From Timema cristinae (taxonomy: Eukaryota; Arthropoda; Insecta; Phasmatodea; Timematidae), in the NCBI GenBank assembly GCA_039000515.1, contig JBCFYV010000539.1, positions 1-64,000 on the forward strand: DNA of 64,000 bases, read 5' to 3'. Each line of letters starts with the position of its first letter. Positions within the stretch are counted from its first letter, which is position 1. Below the pieces are notes generated by a model, which saw only the letters and a list, made by a program, of their open reading frames with translations, was not told the origin of the DNA and ran no database searches. Shown in pieces: positions 56,200 through 64,000 of the stretch. The translations under genes and the position numbers were made by a program.

Positions 56200-57115
56200 A
56201 TTCTAAAAATAAAGTGTAGGCAAATTATCACTATGTTATTCAAAGCCAATTAATAAGTGTTTAATTAAATATGTTGGCAAGATAATAATTATTTTTAAAT
56301 TTTAAAAAATAATAAAAAAGTCATTTCTAGGTCTTTTCTAACCTCTTTCTACATGAACTGCATTTAATCAGTTAAGTTTGAAATAATACTAATTCAAGAG
56401 TTTAACAAAAATTAAGTGATATTTAAAGAATTATAATTTAATCCAAGGAAAGTAAAAGTAATGACAGTTGTTTTGTGATTATGTGTGTCAAAAGAAATCA
56501 TATTAGGACAAAATCAAAACATTGGTGAGTGGGAGCCATTTGGTTCATGTACAAACAGATTTCCTTTTGAAGCAACTTCGGGTATTAAACAAATTTCAGT
56601 AAAAATACAGCCTCTAGAATTGTTTGAATATTTCACTATGGATTAATTGGTACAGCTAATTGCCAATCAAACAAATTTCTAAGCTAAGCAGACAATTGCT
56701 ATCAAACCAGAAAAATGCTTGTTGAAACATTGAAGTAGGGACCAAGAGTTGGAGGAGACAAATGCAAAGCTAAAGTGTTTTTTATTGGATCAATCATTTT
56801 ATAAGGTATTGTTCAAAAACCAACCAGTTTAATGTTATTTCTAAAAAAGGTGTGCCTCACACAAAATTATAAAAGGAGATAATTTACTGTTCTCAACATT
56901 GTGATGTACCTTTATGTGCTGTACTTTGCTGTGAAAAGTATCACACTATGAATAACTTCTATAAAAATGTAAAATGCCAAATATTACATAGCTGGAAAGT
57001 AGTATAGTAAGAAACAATAAAGTGTTTAATAATTGAATGTTACATTATTTTTGCTCTCCTAAAATTTCAACAACAAAAAATGTTTAAAAGATTATTGAAG
57101 GTTTATAAAAATATA
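56200..57115. other. SCAP intron sequence
   Basis: AT-rich; no upstream SCAP exon, ORF or repeat recognised. Confidence 0.5.
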
Positions 57116-57118
57116 CTG

Positions 57119-57845
57119 TAACGTGGGGCGCACATGACCTGGGAGGGTCACAGGTCGTTCACACATGAACCACAAGTTCTTTTAGAGATATTGGGGTATG
57201 CTGCTGACCAAACACGAATGAAAATGCCCAAGGAATATTCAAGATTTTGATTATTAAAATTACCACATACATACACACACTGATTAACTATATATCTAAA
57301 TTAATTATAAGTAAACAAGTTATTAAGTAAAATAAAAAGAGCCTTAATCAAGGCTGTAAATTAATAAACTAATAGTACACATAGAGATGTAATTAAATTG
57401 AATAAACAAATTAACGACTATAAAACACCTAATAACTATTCAAATATTTAAAAACTGTCACAAAAATGTTCATTTACACAGTAGTCCACAATAACAACAA
57501 ATGGCACTTGTCCCACACACAATACACGGCGGTAACCCACAATATACACAAACGCCGGACTCGCTAACCCCCTCCCCCCCCTCATGGCTGTACATCATCC
57601 CAGAGAGAACCAGGGCAATATGGGAACTCCCATTGCCAAAAATGGGGCAAAAATGGGCCTGGTTCCTATAAATGGTAGAGAGTTGTGCTTGGTACAGATA
57701 AATTCCAGGTGTACCTGGAGCATAGCTAGTTCAACCTGCACTGTGACAATCAGACACTGTGCTGGCTAATGAGTCACCTTAGGCAGACAGGGAAGATAGG
57801 GAGATGGATCGCAAGGTTAGCATTGCTCCAGTTTAAAGTGATTCA
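57119..57845 (+). other. Possible 5' LTR/leader of the Gypsy element
   Basis: Starts TGTAACGTGGGGCGCAC, a TG-type LTR start, and has higher GC and no ORF of note. Its end and any matching 3' LTR were not found, so the LTR call is a guess from position before Gypsy pol text. Confidence 0.3.
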
Positions 57846-57849
57846 GGTG

Positions 57850-59190
57850 CCAGGAAAGCCTAATTGTGTTGTGGATGGCCTTGATGTTTGAAAAAGAAGA
57901 AAGTGATACAGGTAGAGATGAAACAAGTTACCCAGTGCCGCTAGAGGTTTTGGGACAAATGCCAGAAACCTTAGCTTACATTAGGTACGCAGAGAAGAAT
58001 GATCCAATCCTGGTAGAGGTTTGTAAGGAGCTCTTGGATGGAAACCAGTGGCTAAATTTAAAATTCAGGGAGAACTTCTGTTGACCAGACCATCAGGGAG
58101 ATTAAGTCGGAAGGTTGCTGTCTTGGCGGTACATTCTGATATCATAAGGTACTACCACGAATGTCCTTTGGAGGGACACTTAGGGATCGTTGAGACAATA
58201 ACAAAAGGAGGAAAATGTTTTATTGGGCTCATATTAACAAGGACATATGAGAACATGTGAGAGGTTGCAAGACGTGTACCGGTGCAAAGCCAGCCAAAAT
58301 GACAGGGTATATTGCTTCATGATCTGCAAAAATTGTTTATAAATTTCTATGGGCCGCTACCCCGATGAAAAAAAGGGTATACCTATCTTTTGACAGCCGC
58401 AGATGGCTTTACTAAGTATGTTAAGATGATGCCCACTAGAAGAGCGCATAGACAAAAGTGAGACTACTGGATGAAAACATCTTCTGAAACTTTGGATTAC
58501 CTTACGCAATTGTATCAGATAACAAGAGTCAATTTCAGTCAGTGGTGTTCAAAGCTATATGCTTTGGGAGAGGCAGTCACATGTCACATGTCAGGACTAG
58601 CTGTATTTCCCCAAACCTTCACCAGTGAAGAGGTTCCAAAGGAACCTGAAAAATGCACTTATTGCATATCATCACACAAATCACAGAAAGTGGGATGCTA
58701 ACCTGACATGGCTACAACTCGCCTTTAACACAGCCAAACATATGAATCACGGAAGAACTCCATTTTAACTGTTACTTGGGTATCATCCGTTATAGCCAAT
58801 TAATCTCCAGTGGAAGATCTTTACAGAGTATAAGGAAGAAAAGCCGATTCAAACATCAGTGCAGTGCTGGGCTGAGGCACTTGAATGTCTGAAAAGGGTA
58901 CATGAAGCAGTATCCAGACGATACAAGGACAGGGAACCAATTATGTATAAAGTATGGGACAAGGTGGTGTAGAAGCTGCATTACATAAGTAAAGTTGGAG
59001 AAGAGATCTCTGCTAAACATGATTTCAGATGGTCCACCCCTGCGGCAATCAAACGGTTTTTGATCCTGGTTACAGTACAGCTGGCTGACCCCGAGTCTGA
59101 TCGTCCCACCCAGAAAGCTCACATCAACCAGCTGAAATCTTGCCATCCATCCAGGGGTCTAGGGTTTGAAACGGGGTGTAGGTGAGTCCT
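57850..59190 (+). mobile_element. Ty3/Gypsy retrotransposon, broken pol (integrase region)
   Basis: Plus-strand Gypsy pol in changing frames. YHECPLEGHLGIV with CKTCTGAKPAK near 58270 is the HHCC integrase zinc finger. AADGFTKYVKMMPTRR at 58395-58440 holds the first catalytic aspartate. LKNALIAYHHTNHRKWDANL, then TWLQLAFNTAKHMN (58640-58745), is the end of the core. RYKDREPIMYKVWDKVV precedes a C-terminal segment with STPAAIKRF and PESDRPTQKAHINQL up to about 59170. Several frameshifts and stops; the glutamate region is frame-shifted. Protease, RT and gag were not seen. Confidence 0.85.
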
Positions 59191-59321
59191 CTGTCTAGTG
59201 GGTTACCACATGTGGTCTGGGTAACTTTTAATTTTGGATTGTTTTCTTTAGTTTAGTTTGCCCCGAGCCGACTATGAGTATGGAGGAAGTAGAACAGATG
59301 TATAATTTAGTTAATTAGTAG

Positions 59322-59459
59322 GCATGTGCGAATCTTTGAAATGTGGAAGTCTAAGATCTAATCTATTCGCTTCGACTTTGACACACTACAATAACCTTTA
59401 CATCTTTGAAAAATTTTGAAGGAAGGATAAAACTTCGATATATATCACAAAATATGGTA
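59322..59459. mobile_element. hAT-type element end (TAGGCATGTGCGAATC)
   Basis: Begins with TAGGCATGTGCGAATC, the same end type as the elements at 24403 and 52320. The partner end was not found. The broken transposon at 59460 follows directly. Confidence 0.4.
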
Positions 59460-62330
59460 CAGGGTTCTTACACACATAAGAAACATAAATTTAAGGACTT
59501 TTCAAGGACTTTTTAAGGACCAAAACTGTTATTTCTCGTACTGCCAAAAGCTAAACACGTCAATAAAAAGATTATAAACTGTACCAAATTTTTAATAGAT
59601 GGGAAACAATAACTTTTCACCAAATTTAATGAATAGATAAGACTATGAAAATAGAAATCTAACTTTGTTGTCACTTATTTCACTCTCCTTGGTTTATTGG
59701 TTAGTGCAGTCATTCTATATTCAGTATTCCACAAGATGAGTATGGATTTAATAATTTAACAATGTTTTCTGCTGGCACATGCTTTTCATTTACAGTATTT
59801 TATATACAGGAGTCTAAACATGAATGTTTGTACTAACAATAATTAAAATATTAGTTTTTTATAGGTCCTAGAATCAGCAGAACGAGTAACAAATAGTTTA
59901 AACAAAAATATATCGGGCCAAATAACATTTAAATATTTTTATATCCATTTAACCTATCAGATAGCTGCTTGTTGATGTCAGCCAGTGCAGCAGTTTTTTC
60001 TCTTGGTGTTCTTCTGAAACTGTTAGACTTCGACACAAATGTTAGATTTCCTGTTGTTTCTGCTTGCTCTGACAGTCTATCAGCAGATTTGGTAAGTGTG
60101 TCTACATCAGCCTGAAGCTTTTGTTTTTTTGCTTTGAGTTCATCTATTTCTTCTGTGAAACTTTCCTTTTTGAATTCTTCTGTGCAGTTTCCTTCCCTCT
60201 TCGATTTGCCTCCAAATAACTTTGCCACTTTTGTCGTGCACCAGCAACTGAGATAACCATGTCTTTGGTGATTTAAATATTAGTAACATCACTAACTGAT
60301 GCAATTTGTTGACAAATTTTTCACTGTATAATGAGTGTGCGCTGTTGCATATTTTCCACTTCTATTTGCTTGTTTACAAAAAACCTTTCTCAACTGCTGC
60401 TTGACCATGTGATAGAGTAAGTACCATTTTCATCACACACCATAATTTGTCATATTTTGTTCTAGGCTTTGCACAAGCACATAACAGTGACTCCAAACAG
60501 TTTGTCCCAGGATTAAAATTTTGAAATTCAGAAGAAAGGCCAAACTCTGCAATAAATTCTTTATATGATGAAATTAATGCATCACATTCAGTTTCCTGAA
60601 GTCTTTTAGCCTCTACTAGTATCTTAAGCACTGAGACAAACTTGGTTCCACAGTTATTATACACATTCATATCTCGAGGATCCATACAACTAAGGTTTAT
60701 CACAATTGAGTACTGTAATGGGCACTTATGCAAGATTTTCTTTACTGTTTCAATAAGAAAATCATGACATTCCATTCGCACTTGAAGAACATCCTTTTCT
60801 TTGACAATTTTTTTTTGTGGAGAAAATTCTTGACTCTGTTTTCTGCAGTGAATCCCAAGTTTATTTTGGTCACTGCCGGCTGGTTTTCTTTTTTCCCTAC
60901 TTCAACTTTAACTAGTTTGTTACTGGTAGTTGCTTTATTTATTTCATCTTCTTTAATGAATCTCTCCATGAAGTTTCTAAGCATTTTCAACATGTCTCTT
61001 TCCAGAAATGGAAGCATTGGAGTATCAGTTTGGTACATTGTCAAAAAAGGTTCTACTTGTTTTTCAATTGACTGAAATATTAATAGCTTTATAGGAGTCA
61101 ATGCATCACTGATCACTTCTTTCACAACTGTAAAGGATTTGGTGTTTGGATTGGGAAGTTTCTTGTCAGTAACTAACTGCACATATTTAGTTACATGAGG
61201 CCACATTTCAAGTGCGCGTGTTACTACAGTTGAAAACAGTGGGTTGAAAACCCACCTTATGGCACCAATTTTTTTGGGAGACACTGCTATCAGTTACTTT
61301 CATGTAATCTTCTCTTCTCACTGGTGTGTCCTTAAATAAGAGAGGCTAGATAAAATTCACTCCACATCCCAGGTTGATGATAATGAGCCATGCTTAAAAG
61401 CACCATGAATGATATGAAGCCCACAACTGCCGGTATGAATTATTGCCATGTTTGTGTCTCTCTTCAATTGATCACACACCAGGTCATAAAATTTCCAATT
61501 GACATTTGGACCATCCATGGATAGTTGCAGTAGAGACTGTTTCGGAAGACCAATTTCAGAAATTAACTTTTCAAAGGAAGTGAACATATCTTCTGCAATA
61601 GCATGGCCCAGGAAATCTGAATGGATGTAACAAGACTGCATTTTATCTGCTTCCCAGTGGCGGATATGGTAATCTAACTGCTTCTTCTGAAGCTTCCTGT
61701 TGAGGCTTTCGTCGAATAACAAAACATATGAATCTTGTATCTTAAGTCTCTCCATGAGTACAGACTGAAAATAAGGAGCAATGCCAAAACAACATATATA
61801 TGCACATTTTGTCTCTCCCAATGAAAAGCTTTTTGCAATTCCACTGTCGAAAAACCTTTTTTTAAATAATAGTCAGATATCTTTGCAATATTTGTATGAA
61901 TAATGACTGCTGCATACTTTAAAGGCACAAATAATGTCGGCCGTTAGAGTTTCCTGTCCAGTTAAGAAGGAGCTTACTATCTGCTGTCCTTGTGGTAGTG
62001 ATTCTGAATCAGGAGCCGCAGAATTCGAAGATTGCTCTGGTTGTGTAGCACCGGGAAAATAGTGAATTCCTAAAGGTTTTTTTTTTACATGCAAGACTAC
62101 AATGTTTTTTCCCATTCATGTGACTTGTTAATGAAGACACCCCCATTTTGGCAATGTCAAATACTGAAGAGCATATGCTACATCTGGCTTTGTTCCTGTC
62201 TGGCACTTTTACAAACCATTTATTAAATTTGGGGTTATGTAACCACAAATCATTGAAAGTACAATTCCCCGGCATATTGGCACGTAAATAAAAACAAAAC
62301 AAAAGGCGATTTTCTGTCTTTATGTAACAC
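59460..62330 (-). mobile_element. Diverged, broken relative of the hAT-like transposon at 46800
   Basis: The left end CAGGGTTCTTAC differs by one base from the intact element's repeat, and is followed by aaggacttttcaaggac subterminal repeats. The minus-strand transposase is in pieces. A zinc finger from about 62275 reads MPGNCTFNDLWLHNPKF and C-x2-C plus H-x5-H. The first catalytic block is LLFDESLN. The second is [14 protein letters not shown] (61530-61490). An RWVFNP segment lies near 61255 and SHGQAAVEKGF near 60400-60375; a frame change then gives VNKQIEVENMQQ. A coiled-coil tail ends near 59929. Stops and shifts separate all of these, and the right terminal repeat was not found, so it is dead. 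Confidence 0.83.
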
Positions 62331-62339
62331 ACGGTATTA

Positions 62340-63115
62340 AAAGTTACAAAAATAATTCATTCAAGAATAATGAAACAACGGTTTATTTATCCGTGGCAGA
62401 TTACTTGCTATCAAACTTTAATAAAACTTTCGTGTGGAAATAAACACGATGGTAACGAAGCAAACTGAACCAGTACTTAAGGATTTCCATAGAAATAAAA
62501 TGCATTAAGATAAAACAAACTACACAGCTACCATCCAAACACAAAATTTCACGGGATAATGTTTATAGACACCAAAATGGCGCAACCATAGATAATAGAG
62601 ATATAGAATGACAACTTCCTGTAGTATGGCTAGAACAGGAATTTGAGCGCTAAGGTGGTTGAAAGATTAACAAATAGCTATCAGTGGGCATTTTAGTGCA
62701 AAACTGTAATTATAGGTACTTAAAGAATTATTACAAAGATGGTTTTAAAGCAACTTATAAAAAACTGGCAAATGCACAGGAAATGAGTTTTTATATATAG
62801 GAAATTAAAGAGAACACTGTATTTCGACAGTAGCGCTAATGTGTTTGCCAGAGAAAATAACACTCTTTCCCCTTGCCCCTATAGAGATCACAACCCATGG
62901 GTTGATGACACGATAAGATAACAAATAAAACAAAAGAAGCGGGAAGAGTAGCGGAGAGTAAAGTAAACAGCAGACAACAGCTAACACCTAGCGAGGCTGG
63001 CGGTCAGTCAGAGAAACTCATAACTTGATTCTCTTGTTTCCCTTTTCTCCACAATTTCATTCTTCCTTGTTTCTGCCTGTGTTTCGTAATTTATTCCCCC
63101 TTCCCTTTTCTTCAT
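62340..63115. other. Intergenic or intron sequence
   Basis: No SCAP exon, ORF or named repeat recognised. Confidence 0.45.
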
Positions 63116-63120
63116 GTCCG

Positions 63121-63835
63121 AGCCAGGTTGAGGGTATATATAGGTCAGCCAGCGGTATCAAAGTACAGAGCGGTTTTACACAGCAAAGAGTCAATAAGGA
63201 AACTCTGCCCGTTAGCAAAGTGAAGGAACATGGAGTCTGGGACGTCGGATTCGCCACCGTAGCAGTATCAAGAGGATGATGGATCACCCGATCCAACTCG
63301 CCGCTAACTCGGACGACGTATCTGGGGTATTTGTATCCACCCGTCGTCACCAAGTCCCTAGGACTTGGTCTCTAGTATAGTTTAGAGAAGTTTAAATTTT
63401 AAACATGTTTTGAAGGAAAGTTTATTTTAATATTTAGTGAGATGCCTTTGTTTTGAAAAATGTCAATTAGAATATTTTGATATTGGTTTAATACGTAATT
63501 AACTTCAACATGGAAGTTTTTCTTTGGTTAATTTATGTGTCCTTTGACACTGTCCTAATGTAAAAGCCTCTGGCTTAGAAAGTGACCCTTTTTCAAGTAT
63601 GGGTTTACACTGTCACAAGTTCCTATAATCTTGAAGTGAAATTAATCATGACGTCCTAAACGTCATGAACATTAGTTCTTTGTTATTGATGGTTACCACC
63701 AGGATGTCTATTTTACTTTTGCCTTATGCAGTTCAGTTAAATGTAATAGAGATTTGGTGTTGTAGTCGCTCTTCTTGGAGAGTATTAGCTTGGGTGCGGA
63801 ACCCAGGGAAATTACACTAGTGTCATAGAGGGGTC
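63121..63835 (+). promoter_or_regulatory. Possible LTR promoter and end (TATA box, primer-site-like junction)
   Basis: A strong TATA box (gggtatatatagg) at about 63132-63143 is followed about 25-30 bases later by agtacagagcgg, a plausible start. Near 63815, aaattacactagtgtcatag followed by aggggtccgcg looks like the end of an LTR and a tRNA primer site. If so, a retroelement runs rightwards out of the window. No matching second LTR is visible. Confidence 0.35.
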
Positions 63836-63839
63836 CGCG

Positions 63840-64000
63840 CAAATAATACTTTTTATTTTTGCCTGTAATTAGGCTTCTAAGTTTGTATTGGTCTTAATGG
63901 ATACTACTGTACTATTGAATGCTCTGGCAGTACCGTAGGGGAAAGTGACCAGCCGTAGTACTTTAATGACACCAGTTTCTTAGCCATCAATTAGCTGGAT
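63840..64000. other. Sequence after the putative LTR, unrecognised
   Basis: Too short to assign. No open frame of note. Confidence 0.35.

Overview
This is eukaryotic, AT-rich, intron- and transposon-laden DNA, most likely from an arthropod. The backbone is one large host gene on the minus strand, SCAP (SREBP cleavage-activating protein). Nine clean exons lie between 56193 and 20679, and a tenth, badly corrupted exon lies near 13366-13215. The first exons are upstream of the window, because the reading is already inside the protein at 56193. The last exons are in or beyond the damaged left part. The exons encode, in order, the luminal loop before the sterol-sensing domain, the sterol-sensing domain, the second luminal loop, the last membrane span, and a run of WD40 repeats. 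I see no other complete host gene.

Almost everything else is mobile DNA in SCAP introns or flanks. From left to right: a broken Copia polyprotein (1-3420); about 14 kb of degraded, homopolymer-smeared sequence (about 2640-16900) that looks like poor consensus rather than biology; a piggyBac relic; an array of about 85-bp repeats split by a LINE; a broken copy of a dispersed repetitive gene family (19035-20333); a mariner relic; a nested block at 24403-27863 where one hAT-type element holds a Charlie-like mini-hAT, a mariner fragment, a Tc1/mariner copy and a SINE; a second Copia (31250-32998) hit by a SINE with a 14-bp target duplication; Penelope coding remains; several SINEs and MITEs; a 1.1-kb palindrome carrying hammerhead-ribozyme-like motifs (43196-44313); a structurally complete hAT-like transposon with an intact 788-residue transposase (46800-50074); Gypsy pol remains (57850-59190); a diverged, broken relative of the intact transposon (59460-62330); and a possible LTR with TATA box at the right edge.

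Two points matter most to a reader. First, the left 2.6-16.9 kb should not be interpreted base by base: two recognisable SINE copies and a SCAP exon inside it are preserved in order but smeared into homopolymers. Second, the best candidates for new biology are mobile: the apparently intact hAT-like element with a 5-bp target duplication, and the Penelope-like palindrome whose arms fold as hammerhead-like RNAs. I found no CRISPR, operon or other prokaryotic feature, and no free-standing functional tRNA or rRNA gene.
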